Below, one piece after another: positions 22,874-31,221 of a stretch of DNA of 38,103 nt (its first letter is position 1; each line of letters begins with the position of its first letter). The stretch is from an uncultured Bacteroidales bacterium (GTDB taxonomy: Bacteria; Bacteroidota; Bacteroidia; Bacteroidales; P3). The position numbers and the translations under genes are program-made. The notes beneath the pieces were generated by a model that did no database searches, was not told the origin of the DNA, and saw nothing but the letters and a program-made list of their open reading frames with translations. Where the stretch lies: the NCBI GenBank assembly GCA_900318175.1, contig ONJQ01000024.1, positions 1 through 38,103 of the forward strand. Direction: 5' to 3'.

Positions 22874-23335
22874 CTAATGGGGTTGGGAGCAGCCGCTGAG
22901 TGTAGGGGAGAGGTGTTGGGTGAAGAGATTGGCGACGAGGTCTTTGTCCGCAGGGAGCCACTGGACGCTTTGCAGCGTTTCCGCGGTGAGCCAGCGTGCG
23001 GCGAGGTGCTCTTTGAGAGTGAATGTGTCGTGGAGAAGGTGGCAGAGGTAGCAGTGCATGGTGAGATGGAAGTCAGGGTAGTCGTAGTCGACAGTGGTGA
23101 GGTAGCGGTCGGTGACGATGTCGGTGTCCAGCTCTTCCTTTAGTTCGCGGACGAGTGCTTGCTGGTGAGTCTCGCCGGGTTTGACCTTCCCACCGGGGAA
23201 CTCCCACCATCCTTTCCATGGACCGTAGCCTCGCTGTGTGGCGAGGACTGCGTCATCGCGATGCAATACGGCAGCGACTACTTCAATCTGTTTGAGAGGT
23301 TGGGATGGTGTTGTGGGTGCAGTGGTTTGTGTCAT
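22874..23335 (-). CDS. NUDIX hydrolase, MutT-like
   Basis: 153 residues from MTQTTAPTTPSQPLKQIEVV. It hydrolyses nucleoside diphosphate-x compounds; the MutT-like form would remove oxidised dGTP from the nucleotide pool. The NUDIX box is complete: GGKVKPGETHQQALVRELKEE fits G-x5-E-x7-R-E-x2-E-E. The segments VVAAVLHRDDAVLATQRGYG, WEFPGG and the C-terminal ARWLTAETLQSVQWLPADKD are those of the MutT/CTP pyrophosphohydrolase group. I took the start at 23335 instead of an upstream ATG at 23404, because the longer form would read through the terminator hairpin of the gene before it. It is cytoplasmic and seems to be a single gene. Confidence 0.92.
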   Translation of the reverse strand: MTQTTAPTTPSQPLKQIEVVAAVLHRDDAVLATQRGYGPWKGWWEFPGGKVKPGETHQQALVRELKEELDTDIVTDRYLTTVDYDYPDFHLTMHCYLCHLLHDTFTLKEHLAARWLTAETLQSVQWLPADKDLVANLFTQHLSPTLSGCSQPH

Positions 23336-23355
23336 GAGCTTTGTGGTTGAAAAAA

Positions 23356-23380
23356 TGCTCTGCCACAGGGTGACAGAGCA
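23356..23380 (-). terminator. Rho-independent terminator of the PepSY-like gene
   Basis: TGCTCTG-C-CAC (23356-23366) pairs with GTG-A-CAGAGCA (23370-23380) with one mismatch, and on the minus strand is followed by TTTTTT. It sits between the PepSY-like gene and the NUDIX gene. Confidence 0.82.
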
Positions 23381-23410
23381 CAAAAACAAAAAATTATGAA
23401 ACAAATTGAA

Positions 23411-24460
23411 TTACTGTATGTCGTTCTTGTCGAGTGGCTGGGAAAGGAGGTTGGTGAAGTTGCCGGCGGAATCGAATTCCATGCGGGTGTATTTGAGTTT
23501 GTTGCCCAGACCACGGACTTTCTGGCTGATGACTACATAGGTGTAGGGCTTGGGTTTCTTGCCGTCAATACGCCATTTGGAGTCGTAGGTGTAGACAATC
23601 ATACGCTCAATTTTGTAGCTCTCGCCTTTGTATTTCTGCTGGAGGTATTTGACGATGGCAGCGGTGTAGTGGTTTTTGTCGAGCACTTTGCCAGTCATCA
23701 TGTGAGCCTCGGAGATTGCGTCGTAGACTTCTTCCATCTCAACGCCTTGTCGGTTGATGTAGTAGGCCACAACGAGGTTGGGAACGCGGTTGACCCATTC
23801 AGGGCCTTCAACGACCTTGGAGGGAGGGCAAATCTTGGTGAAATGGGCGGTGATGCCAGAGGTGGTATCAATGCTGACGACTTCGGGGACATCCTCGACA
23901 GCGGCAGGACGCTTGCCGCCTTTGTTGCTCTTCAGGTTGCGGAGGTGCTCGTCGTCCACGTCGTCATCGGGGTTGTTGAGGGTGTAGAATTCGCGCTTGA
24001 CGGCATCGGGGTCGGGGGCGTTGCTTTTCTGCAGACGGCCACGGGGGTCGAAGATGAGTTCGTTGTCATCATAACCGACGCCTGTTTTGACAATCATCAT
24101 GCGGTAGTATACGTCGCCGTCCATTTGCTCTACATAGTCGATGGAGCGGATGCGGTAGCCGGGATAGTTGTCAATGAAATAGCGGTTCATGGCTGTAGGG
24201 CAGTCTTCCTGTTTGGTGGGGAAAGAGCTGTACTGCCAATCGCCATTGTGGGTGAAGTAGGCACGGCCGTGTTGTCCGTCGTAGACAAATTCAGCCACAT
24301 ATTGTCCGGGTGAACGATACCAGGTCTTCACCTTGTAGGAGTCGTACTTTCTGTCCAGGGCATTCAAAACGGATTTGGGCACCTGGGTCTCTTTAATCTT
24401 GGTCTGTGCCATGGTCATCAGCGGCAAGACAAGAAGGAGCAAAAGAACAATCTTTTTCAT
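23411..24460 (-). CDS. Secreted protein with PepSY-like domain
   Basis: 349 residues with signal peptide MKKIVLLLLLVLPLMTMAQ. The first 150 residues resemble the PepSY-like (beta-lactamase-inhibitor-like) domain of Bacteroidota: VPKSVLNALDRKYDSYKVKTWYR, YVAEFVYDGQHGRAYFTHNGDWQYS and YRIRSIDYVEQ are the usual helix-strand-strand-strand order. A linker of Asp/Lys (NPDDDVDDEHLRNLKSNKGG) leads to a second strand-rich half (WVNRVPNLVVAYYINRQGVEMEE...KIERMIVYTYDSKWRIDG) I do not recognise. Expected location is periplasm or outer membrane, role unknown. Its own terminator follows; 131 bp separate it from purA. Confidence 0.82.
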   Translation of the reverse strand: MKKIVLLLLLVLPLMTMAQTKIKETQVPKSVLNALDRKYDSYKVKTWYRSPGQYVAEFVYDGQHGRAYFTHNGDWQYSSFPTKQEDCPTAMNRYFIDNYPGYRIRSIDYVEQMDGDVYYRMMIVKTGVGYDDNELIFDPRGRLQKSNAPDPDAVKREFYTLNNPDDDVDDEHLRNLKSNKGGKRPAAVEDVPEVVSIDTTSGITAHFTKICPPSKVVEGPEWVNRVPNLVVAYYINRQGVEMEEVYDAISEAHMMTGKVLDKNHYTAAIVKYLQQKYKGESYKIERMIVYTYDSKWRIDGKKPKPYTYVVISQKVRGLGNKLKYTRMEFDSAGNFTNLLSQPLDKNDIQ

Positions 24461-24591
24461 CTATTCAAAATATTTTGCCCTCAAAAACGAGATAATTGTT
24501 TTTTTATTGTTTCAAAAGTTAAAAAAATATTCGACGCTTGTTGTAAAGTGTTGTGTACATGTGGTGTGGATGACGATAATCTTTCCTCATT

Positions 24592-25884
24592 TTATTTGAA
24601 AAGCACATCTTTGCGGTCGGGACTGATGGAGACGGCCATGACATGGACGCCGGTGGCAATTTCGAGCGCATCGAGATAGTTGAGGAGGTTTTGGGGCAGT
24701 GCCTTGTATTCGGTGATGCCTTCGAGGCTTTGTTTCCAACCTGGGAAGGAACGGAGACGGGGTTTGATTTCTACCTCGTTGAATTCGAAGGGGATTTCGT
24801 GGGTGGTGTGGCCGTTGATGTCGTAGTCGGTGCACATCTTGATTTCTTCGAAGTCGTTCATGACGTCGGGCTTAGTGACGAAGAGGTCGGTAACGCCGTT
24901 GAGCATGCAGGCGTAGCGGAGTGCGGGGATGTCAATCCAGCCACAGCGGCGCGGACGGCCTGTGGTGGCACCGTATTCGTGACCGATGTCGCAGAGGAGC
25001 TTCCCAGTCTCGTCAAAGAGCTCGGTGGGGAAGGGACCGGCACCTACACGAGTGCAGTAGGCCTTGCTGATGCCCATGACGCGGCCGATGCGCGAGGGGG
25101 CGACACCCAAACCTGAGCATACACCAGCGGTAATGGTGCTGGAAGAGGTGACGAAGGGGTAGGAACCGAAATCGATGTCGAGCATGGAGCCTTGGGCACC
25201 TTCGGCAAGGACGCGCTTGCCCTCGTCGAGACAGCGGTTGATGAAGTATTCGCTGTTGATGAGTTGGAATTGTTTGAGGAGCGAGAGGGATTCAAGCCAG
25301 GTCTTCTCGTATTCGTCAATAGCCATCCCGTCGATTTTGAAGGAGGCGATGTCGAACTTGAGGGTATGAGCCGTTTGCAGGTGCTGGCACTTGAGGAGCT
25401 CATATTTCTCGCGGAAGTCTATGGCAGTAATATCGCCCACGCGGAGACCACAGCGTGCAATCTTGTCGGTATAGGCCGGACCAATGCCTTTGAGGGTGGA
25501 GCCTATCTTGGCGTTGCCTTTGGCCTGCTCGTTAGCGGCATCGAGGAGACGGTGGGTCGGAATGATGAGGTGGGCTTTCTTGGAGATATAAAGGTTTTTG
25601 GTGGCATCGACTCCGCGTTGGCGCAAGGCTTCAACTTCGTGTTTGAAGATATTGGGTTCGATGAGGACACCGTTGCCGATAACGTTCAGTTTATCTTCGT
25701 GGAAAATGCCGGAGGGTATAATGTGCAGAACGTGTTTGGTGCCGTTGAATTCTAAAGTGTGGCCGGCGTTGGGACCTCCCTGAAAGCGGGCAATGACATC
25801 ATAGTCGGGAGTAAGGACGTCAACAATCTTGCCCTTTCCCTCGTCTCCCCACTGGAGACCCAGCAGAACATCTACATTGCTCAT
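24592..25884 (-). CDS. purA: Adenylosuccinate synthetase
   Basis: 430 residues. GTP-dependent ligation of IMP and aspartate to adenylosuccinate, the first committed step to AMP. The N-terminal GLQWGDEGKGKIVD (GTP-binding loop and catalytic Asp), GGPNAGHT, ISKKAHLIIPTHRLLD, GSTLKGIGPAYTDKIAR, and later TTGRPRRCGWIDIPAL are all the characteristic motifs in order. Cytoplasmic. A TATCTTTG element lies about 45 bp upstream. It appears to be a one-gene unit between the PepSY-like gene and the ileS string. Length is normal for the family (425-432). Confidence 0.97.
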   Translation of the reverse strand: MSNVDVLLGLQWGDEGKGKIVDVLTPDYDVIARFQGGPNAGHTLEFNGTKHVLHIIPSGIFHEDKLNVIGNGVLIEPNIFKHEVEALRQRGVDATKNLYISKKAHLIIPTHRLLDAANEQAKGNAKIGSTLKGIGPAYTDKIARCGLRVGDITAIDFREKYELLKCQHLQTAHTLKFDIASFKIDGMAIDEYEKTWLESLSLLKQFQLINSEYFINRCLDEGKRVLAEGAQGSMLDIDFGSYPFVTSSSTITAGVCSGLGVAPSRIGRVMGISKAYCTRVGAGPFPTELFDETGKLLCDIGHEYGATTGRPRRCGWIDIPALRYACMLNGVTDLFVTKPDVMNDFEEIKMCTDYDINGHTTHEIPFEFNEVEIKPRLRSFPGWKQSLEGITEYKALPQNLLNYLDALEIATGVHVMAVSISPDRKDVLFK

Positions 25885-25927
25885 AGTAATATGACTTATA
25901 TTAAAGTTAGTGTTTCGATATCGTATG

Positions 25928-25935
25928 CAAAGATA
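25928..25935 (-). promoter_or_regulatory. Promoter -7 element of purA
   Basis: TATCTTTG on the minus strand, 43 bp before the purA ATG, matches TAnnTTTG. No PurR-like or riboswitch sequence was recognised in the leader. Confidence 0.6.
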
Positions 25936-26077
25936 CGACTATTTTTTCAATTGGATAAATTTTTTCTTTTTACGAAGACGCCCCGATAGCCTATTATCCC
26001 ATGTATCTGACTTTTAGCATGACAATACGGCTCGGCAAAAAAAGGCCGGGCAGCACCGTTGTATAGGGTGGGAATAA

Positions 26078-26728
26078 TTAATCTTTGTCGCGCTGATGCT
26101 TGAACCACTCGACAAATTCGGGCAGGTCGTCAAGGGGACGGAAGCCGGATTTGAAGGGTTCTTTGGGCATGGGGCAGAGTTCGACGTAACCGATGAGGGT
26201 GGTGCAGTCGAATTCGCCAATGAGGGCTTCGATGGTGACGTAGACACCCACAAGGAGGTCGTCGTCTTCGAGTTGGTCACGACGGGGACTCATGCCGTTG
26301 GCAAGGTCCGGCAGGGCGACACGAAGGCCGATGATGTCTGGCTCCTCATCATTTTGGAGTTGCATGAAGGCCATTTTGGCGGTCTCGAAGCGGTATTTGT
26401 CAAAAAGTACTTTAAGGTTCTTGCCTTTGGGTTGGCGGAAAGGGACGAACTCCCACCAGTCGATGTCCGGGGCATTGTCAGTGAGTGCCACGACATAGCG
26501 GAACAGGTCGAAATCGCCTTCGGCACTGAAGGTGAGGGTTCGGCCTTGGGCGGTCTGTTCGCCAATTTCGAAGGTGAGGCCGTCACAGTAGGCGGTGAGG
26601 TGGTGCTGCATCTCGTCGAGGAGTTGCTGGCGAGTGGGCTCGTCGAGATCGTTGAGCATGGTGAGCCGTTCGCTGTTGGCTTCAAACCAGTTCCAGAATA
26701 GTTCGGGATGAATGTTGTCAGGGTTCAT
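26078..26728 (-). CDS. Cytoplasmic protein of unknown function, DUF695-like at most
   Basis: 216 residues from MNPDNIHPELFWNWFEANSERL; the same frame is open further upstream, but that part is basic low-complexity sequence lying across the murB gene, so the ATG at 26728 (11 bp after murB) was taken. No signal peptide. It is acidic, with TFSAEGDFDLFRYVVALTDNAPDIDWWEFVPFRQPKG and LVGVYVTIEALIGEFDCTTLIGYVELCPMPKEP. The phrase DIDWWEFVPFRQPKG suggests a family I half-recall as DUF695-type. It is the last gene of the ileS-murB string and no function can be assigned. Confidence 0.78.
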   Translation of the reverse strand: MNPDNIHPELFWNWFEANSERLTMLNDLDEPTRQQLLDEMQHHLTAYCDGLTFEIGEQTAQGRTLTFSAEGDFDLFRYVVALTDNAPDIDWWEFVPFRQPKGKNLKVLFDKYRFETAKMAFMQLQNDEEPDIIGLRVALPDLANGMSPRRDQLEDDDLLVGVYVTIEALIGEFDCTTLIGYVELCPMPKEPFKSGFRPLDDLPEFVEWFKHQRDKD

Positions 26729-26739
26729 GGGAATGGGAA

Positions 26740-27741
26740 TTATAGGATGATTGCTTCTTTTTCGAGAGTAACGCCGAAGCGTTGACGCACGTCGGCGGTA
26801 ACGGCATTGGCCAGGGCTACCACTTCGTCGCCGGTGCAGCCGCCCAGATTGACAAGGACGAGGGCTTGCTTGTGATACACACCGCAACGGCCTAAAGAGC
26901 GGCCTTTCCACCCGGCGTGTTCTATGAGCCATCCGGCAGCCAGCTTGTAGCCGTCGGTTACGGGGTAGGCCACGATGTCGGGATATTGGGCTTTGAGTTG
27001 CTCGTAGTGCTGTGAGGTGACGATGGGGTTTTTGAAGAAACTGCCCGCACTGCCCGTTTCTTCAGGACGGGGCAATTTGCTCCAGCGGAGGGCGGCGATG
27101 GTGTCAGCCAGCTGGGAAGGAGTGGGCTTGGAAATGCCCGCCGCGGACAGGGCATCGGACAAGGCTTTGTATTGGATGGATGGAGTGAAGACTGGGTGCA
27201 GACGGAAGGTGACAGACCAGACGATGTATTGCCCTTTCAGCTCCTCTTTGAAAATGCTGGTGCGGTAGCCGAAATGGCATTCGGCATTGGTGAATATGCG
27301 CTCCCTGCCTGTTTCGGCATGGATGGTGCGGACGGAGTGGATGATGTCTTTGGCCTCGATGCCATAAGCTCCCACATTCTGAACAGGAGAGGCACCGACG
27401 GTGCCGGGTATGGCAGTGAGGTTTTCAGCTCCATGCCAATGGTTGGCGATACAATGGTGGACAAAAGCGTCCCACTCCTCGCCAGCGGCGGCCACAATCA
27501 GTAGGTCACCAGTGGAGGAATCGGTGCCTAACAGTTGAATCCCTTTGTTTTCGAGGTGGAGGATGGTGCCGCGGTAGTGAGAGGTGAAGACGACGTTGCT
27601 TCCCCCGCCAAGAATGAAGAATGGGGTGTTGGATAGAGATCCCTCGGCAATGAGGTCGAGGAGTTGCTGCTTGTCGGTGACGACAAGGTAGCGGTCGGCT
27701 GTGGCTGGGAGGGCAAAGGTATTGTATATCATGGATGCCAA
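26740..27741 (-). CDS. murB: UDP-N-acetylenolpyruvoylglucosamine reductase
   Basis: 333 residues. NADPH- and FAD-dependent reduction of UDP-GlcNAc-enolpyruvate to UDP-MurNAc in peptidoglycan synthesis. The FAD-binding phrases ILGGGSNVVF, AAAGEEWDAFV and NLTAIPGTVGASPVQNVGAYG are present, followed by FGYRTSIFK (catalytic Arg160) and GSAGSFFKNP (Ser234 as proton donor). The C-terminus GVTLEKEAIIL supplies the last active-site Glu. The residues YRTS and the length are those of type I, E. coli-like MurB. The start could be three codons later (MIYNTF). It is 8 bp after the patatin gene and 11 bp before the 216-residue protein gene. Confidence 0.96.
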   Translation of the reverse strand: MASMIYNTFALPATADRYLVVTDKQQLLDLIAEGSLSNTPFFILGGGSNVVFTSHYRGTILHLENKGIQLLGTDSSTGDLLIVAAAGEEWDAFVHHCIANHWHGAENLTAIPGTVGASPVQNVGAYGIEAKDIIHSVRTIHAETGRERIFTNAECHFGYRTSIFKEELKGQYIVWSVTFRLHPVFTPSIQYKALSDALSAAGISKPTPSQLADTIAALRWSKLPRPEETGSAGSFFKNPIVTSQHYEQLKAQYPDIVAYPVTDGYKLAAGWLIEHAGWKGRSLGRCGVYHKQALVLVNLGGCTGDEVVALANAVTADVRQRFGVTLEKEAIIL

Positions 27742-27749
27742 AAGAGGGT

Positions 27750-30047
27750 TTAGAATACGTAACCGATGTTTAGATAAAGCCCCACACGATGGGTGAAGTT
27801 GTTCCAGTTGAAGTCGAGTGAAATGGGGCCGAGAGGGCTGTTGTATGCGGTGCGAAGAGCAAAACCGTAGTTGATTTTATGCGTGGCATCGGCGTGGCCG
27901 GGCCAGTCGGAAGAGTAGATGACGTTAGGCATGAAGAAGAGGTAGATTTTGTTGAATAGACGGTAGCGGACATCGACACGGGCGATGGCTGCAAAGTCGT
28001 CGACACGGATGGGACGAATGAGACCCATGAAGGCCAGCTGGTGGTCTAGGTAGCGACCGGGGATGCTGCCACCGACGAGATTGTCGTACCAGGCAGAATT
28101 TTTGCCCAACACCATTCGGGCATTGAACTGGGGAATAAAAGTGAGTTTGGGATTGGCTTCCAAATAGGTTTGGGCAGAAAGACTGAAGTCAAGGAAACTG
28201 AGGTCTAATTGCTTGAAAAGGTAATTATTATCGATGTGCCAGCCCAGGTCGGCACTGCCGTAGAATCCTCGTGTGGCGAAGTATGGATTGTCGAGGTTGT
28301 CGAAAATGCTGTGGAAGAAGGCCCCGAAGAAACCCTTGGCGTGGTCGAAGTGGAAGATTCCGTCGTACAGCACGTTGTCGAGCGAGAAACTACTTAGGTT
28401 GGAGTAGATGTCCTCGTCAAGACCGAAAGCAAAGGTGATGTCGCGGAGGTGGAATTCAGAGATAAAGAGGCTGAAGTTGTGATGGTTCACTTTCCAAACG
28501 GAATAGGCCGATGTGTCGGAGGCACTGAGGTTGAGTGTGCTGTTGTGGTAGCGATAGGCTAAGTTGATATCGCCAAGTCCCATGTTGCACCATGATATTT
28601 TGGTTGCGAAACGGATGTTGTAGTTGAGGTTGGCATCCATGCCCAGTTTGAAACCGGAAAGTTTCTGCTCGTTGATGCCGATGTGGAGGAGGAGGGCCGC
28701 TTTCTCCTGTGAGTCGTAGCGGAAACCGAGGGAGAGCAGGTGGGGTTCGGCGGGTTCGAAATTGATGACCAATCGGTAGGCATCCAGCTTGGGGTTTGGG
28801 GAGTGGTTGATGCTGTCGGGATATAGATTGTAAAGGATGCTTGAGTAGGCCTCGGTACCCATTAGGAGACCGATGGCACGCTGGATTTCATTGATTGTGG
28901 AGAAGGAGCCGCTGCGGAGACCACCTTTGCTGATGAGCCAGTTGGCATCAGAGCGTAGCACCCCGCAATAGTAGACGGTGGAGAGCCAGATGGAGTCGTT
29001 GGGTCGCAGGGCTTTGACACGGGGCACCTGCAGGGTCTTTTGACAAGGGCCGAATTGTTCAAGTTTGGCCTTCAGCGCCAACAACTCTTGTCGGTGGGCT
29101 TTGGCACAAAGGTATCCGCGTATCACCATGGTGTCTATGGCGCTCTTGCTAAAGCTGAGCATGTTGTAGCCGGTGATGTCGGGGTGCATATATATGTTGC
29201 AAAGTTTGCGGTTCTCACTGCGGTTGTTCTGCACAGCAATGCTTAGGTATTGAGATAATTGCTGTGGCAGTGATTTCATCTCTTCGGGGTCGGAGCGGAG
29301 TTCTTCTGCCAGCTCGATACCGATGACATAATTGGCTCCCATTTTCAGGCAGAGGTCAACGGGGAAGTTGTTTACCATGCCTCCGTCGGCCAGTAAGTGA
29401 CCGTCCCATTCCACGGGCGAGAAAACACCGGGGATGGCCATACTGGAGCGTATGGCCTTTGGAAACAGTCCGTGGTCGAGAATCACGGAGTCGCCTGTGA
29501 GGATGTCTGTCGCAACACAGCAGAAGGGGATGGGGAGTTTGTGAAAGTCCATAGTGTCGTTGTAGCCCACGCTGAGTTGGCTGAAAAGGTTGATGAGGCT
29601 CGCGCCGTTGATGACACCACTGGGCAGGGTGGAAAGGATGTTGAAGGAACGCTCTTCGAAATTGCCAGCGCCAAAGGGGACAGAAAAAAGGTAAGTGCTT
29701 TTACGGGCACGGATGGTGGAGGACTGGTAGTAGCGGTCCACATTGTTACTCATGTAGAGGGACCAATCCATGTCGGCAATAAGGTCGGCCATCTCGTCAG
29801 GGGTATAGCCCAGGGAGTAGAGACCGCCGATGATGGAACCCATACTGGTGCCAGCCACGCAGTCAACGGGGATGCCTATCTCCTCCAGGTATTTCAGCAC
29901 TCCAATGTGTGCAGCACCTTTGGCTCCGCCACCGCTAAGGGCCAGTCCCACTTTGGGGCGTTGTCTGTTCTGTGTGTCGGAGTTCTGTGCAGAGGCAGTG
30001 GCCATCACCACAAGGAGGAGCGGAAGTATGAGGAGAGCTTTTTTCAT
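27750..30047 (-). CDS. Patatin-like phospholipase with outer-membrane barrel (PlpD-like)
   Basis: 765 residues. The signal peptide MKKALLILPLLLVVMATASAQ is followed by a patatin domain: oxyanion motif LSGGGAKG (39-44), nucleophile Ser68 in GTSMG and catalytic Asp221 in LLADGGMVNNFP. A middle part (about 330-420) resembles a POTRA-like segment. The last 340 residues are amphipathic strands with aromatic ends (LDFNWNNFTHRVGLYLNIGYVF at the C-terminus), a 16-strand BamA/TamA-type barrel. This is the architecture of class D autotransporters such as PlpD, whose lipase is presented at the surface. It lies between the SGNH-like hydrolase and murB genes with 8-12 bp gaps, so transcripts are shared, but the link to cell-wall synthesis may be only positional. 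Confidence 0.94.
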   Translation of the reverse strand: MKKALLILPLLLVVMATASAQNSDTQNRQRPKVGLALSGGGAKGAAHIGVLKYLEEIGIPVDCVAGTSMGSIIGGLYSLGYTPDEMADLIADMDWSLYMSNNVDRYYQSSTIRARKSTYLFSVPFGAGNFEERSFNILSTLPSGVINGASLINLFSQLSVGYNDTMDFHKLPIPFCCVATDILTGDSVILDHGLFPKAIRSSMAIPGVFSPVEWDGHLLADGGMVNNFPVDLCLKMGANYVIGIELAEELRSDPEEMKSLPQQLSQYLSIAVQNNRSENRKLCNIYMHPDITGYNMLSFSKSAIDTMVIRGYLCAKAHRQELLALKAKLEQFGPCQKTLQVPRVKALRPNDSIWLSTVYYCGVLRSDANWLISKGGLRSGSFSTINEIQRAIGLLMGTEAYSSILYNLYPDSINHSPNPKLDAYRLVINFEPAEPHLLSLGFRYDSQEKAALLLHIGINEQKLSGFKLGMDANLNYNIRFATKISWCNMGLGDINLAYRYHNSTLNLSASDTSAYSVWKVNHHNFSLFISEFHLRDITFAFGLDEDIYSNLSSFSLDNVLYDGIFHFDHAKGFFGAFFHSIFDNLDNPYFATRGFYGSADLGWHIDNNYLFKQLDLSFLDFSLSAQTYLEANPKLTFIPQFNARMVLGKNSAWYDNLVGGSIPGRYLDHQLAFMGLIRPIRVDDFAAIARVDVRYRLFNKIYLFFMPNVIYSSDWPGHADATHKINYGFALRTAYNSPLGPISLDFNWNNFTHRVGLYLNIGYVF

Positions 30048-30059
30048 AAGTAGGGATGG

Positions 30060-31190
30060 CTATTGTTTGACCAGTCGTATGGTACGAGTGTCTGTCCGTG
30101 ACAGGATGGACAATAGATATATGCCGGGGGCAAGGTCTCGCATGTCAATGACGGAGGTGGGCTGGTTGAGTTTGCATGCCCTCAGTCGGCGACCATTTAT
30201 GTCGTATAGCACGGCATCGAAACAATGGGCAGGTCCGTCAACTACAATGGTAGCCTCGGTTGTGGTGGGATTGGGATAGACGGTGATTTGCGTTTTGTGC
30301 TCAGGGAATTGGAAGTTGATGCCTGCTGCCACTGTGTCAATTTGAGTGGTATCGACCTGAGTGGTGTCATTATGCATGGTGTCGACTTGGGTGGTGTCGG
30401 ATTGTGTGGTGTCTATGGGACATTGGCGCAACCAGAAACAGATGGTGTCGTACACCACGGTCTGCACAACGTTACGGATGGTTTGAGCAATCCGTTCGTC
30501 GATGCCTGGGTTATAGGTGATGGGCTGTGGCGACTTGCGGAAGATGAGCGAGTAGAAAGCACAGGCTGCTGCATAGCTTCCCTCTAAGGAAGGATGGCTG
30601 CCGTCGCCGGCATATAGATGAATGTCATCGTAGTTAGTGCGGATGTAGCGCCACACACGCCCTACAGGGCAGATGGAGGCGTCGTAGGTACGTCCCATGT
30701 ACATATAGCGTTCGTAGAGAAGGCTGTCCATGCCCTCATAGGTGGCCAATGGGGGGAATACCGTACCGTTTTGAGGGTCGCCGTTTTCGCGTCCCCATGT
30801 CATGTAGAGCATGGCCTCGCCATTCAGATTGTTGGCATAGACGGAGTCAATCAGTCGCTGGGCGTAGGGGAAACATTCTTCCTCGACCTGAAACTGGGGG
30901 AAAGAGGGCAGCTGGCTCTGCTCCTGCAGCACTACAACGTCCCATCCGCCTTCGCAAATCATGTCCATAGACCTGTTGGTGCAGTGTTGTTGAAAGGTAC
31001 ACCCCCCAGGGGTGTTGCTTTCGTACTCCACGCGGTCGCCCACGCTTTGGGCCACATTTTGGACAAGCAGGGGGAGGTTGTTGACTTCCGTATAGCTGTT
31101 GCCGATAAAGAGCACCCGTTTATAGTCGCCTTGGCCCCAACCTATGTGGATCAGGCACAATGCAAAAACGAGCAAGATAATTTTTTTCAT
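30060..31190 (-). CDS. Secreted SGNH-type hydrolase with T9SS sorting tail
   Basis: 376 residues with signal peptide MKKIILLVFALCLIHIGWGQ. The catalytic domain (22-250) shows FIGNSYTE (Ser32), WDVVVLQEQSQ and DGSHPSLEGSY (Asp196, His199), i.e. an SGNH/GDSL-type esterase set, of the kind I recall as DUF4886. A linker of Asp-Thr-Thr-Gln repeats (about 260-287) leads to a C-terminal domain ITVYPNPTTTEATIVVDG...YDINGRRLRA...LAPGIYLLSILS..TIRLVKQ, a clear T9SS type A sorting domain. It is thus probably exported across the outer membrane by T9SS. The likely substrates, such as acetylated polysaccharides, are inferred from the family. It follows the MATE gene by 31 bp and precedes the patatin gene by 12 bp. 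Confidence 0.88.
   Translation of the reverse strand: MKKIILLVFALCLIHIGWGQGDYKRVLFIGNSYTEVNNLPLLVQNVAQSVGDRVEYESNTPGGCTFQQHCTNRSMDMICEGGWDVVVLQEQSQLPSFPQFQVEEECFPYAQRLIDSVYANNLNGEAMLYMTWGRENGDPQNGTVFPPLATYEGMDSLLYERYMYMGRTYDASICPVGRVWRYIRTNYDDIHLYAGDGSHPSLEGSYAAACAFYSLIFRKSPQPITYNPGIDERIAQTIRNVVQTVVYDTICFWLRQCPIDTTQSDTTQVDTMHNDTTQVDTTQIDTVAAGINFQFPEHKTQITVYPNPTTTEATIVVDGPAHCFDAVLYDINGRRLRACKLNQPTSVIDMRDLAPGIYLLSILSRTDTRTIRLVKQ
30334..30413 (-). repeat. Degenerate repeat coding for a D-T-T-Q linker
   Basis: Units of about 15-18 bp encode DTTQS, DTTQV, DTMHN, DTTQV, DTTQI and DT in the linker of the SGNH protein. Units are diverged, so it is an old repeat; it differs from the 9-bp repeat elsewhere in the window. 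Confidence 0.7.
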
Positions 31191-31221
31191 ATAGTCAGTG
31201 TTGGTTTAATTGTCATGGAGT

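Noticed and set aside
23336-23404. Upstream start for the NUDIX protein
   Set aside because: It would place the terminator hairpin of the preceding gene inside the coding sequence and adds residues not typical of MutT proteins.
25985-26075. Possible terminator after the 216-residue gene (a T7 run within GC-rich sequence)
   Set aside because: The best stem is only about four base pairs beside the T-run, too weak to report as a terminator.
26729-26932. N-terminal extension of the 216-residue protein to a start at 26932
   Set aside because: The extension is Arg/Ser-rich, lies over murB in another frame, and the ATG at 26728 follows murB directly.
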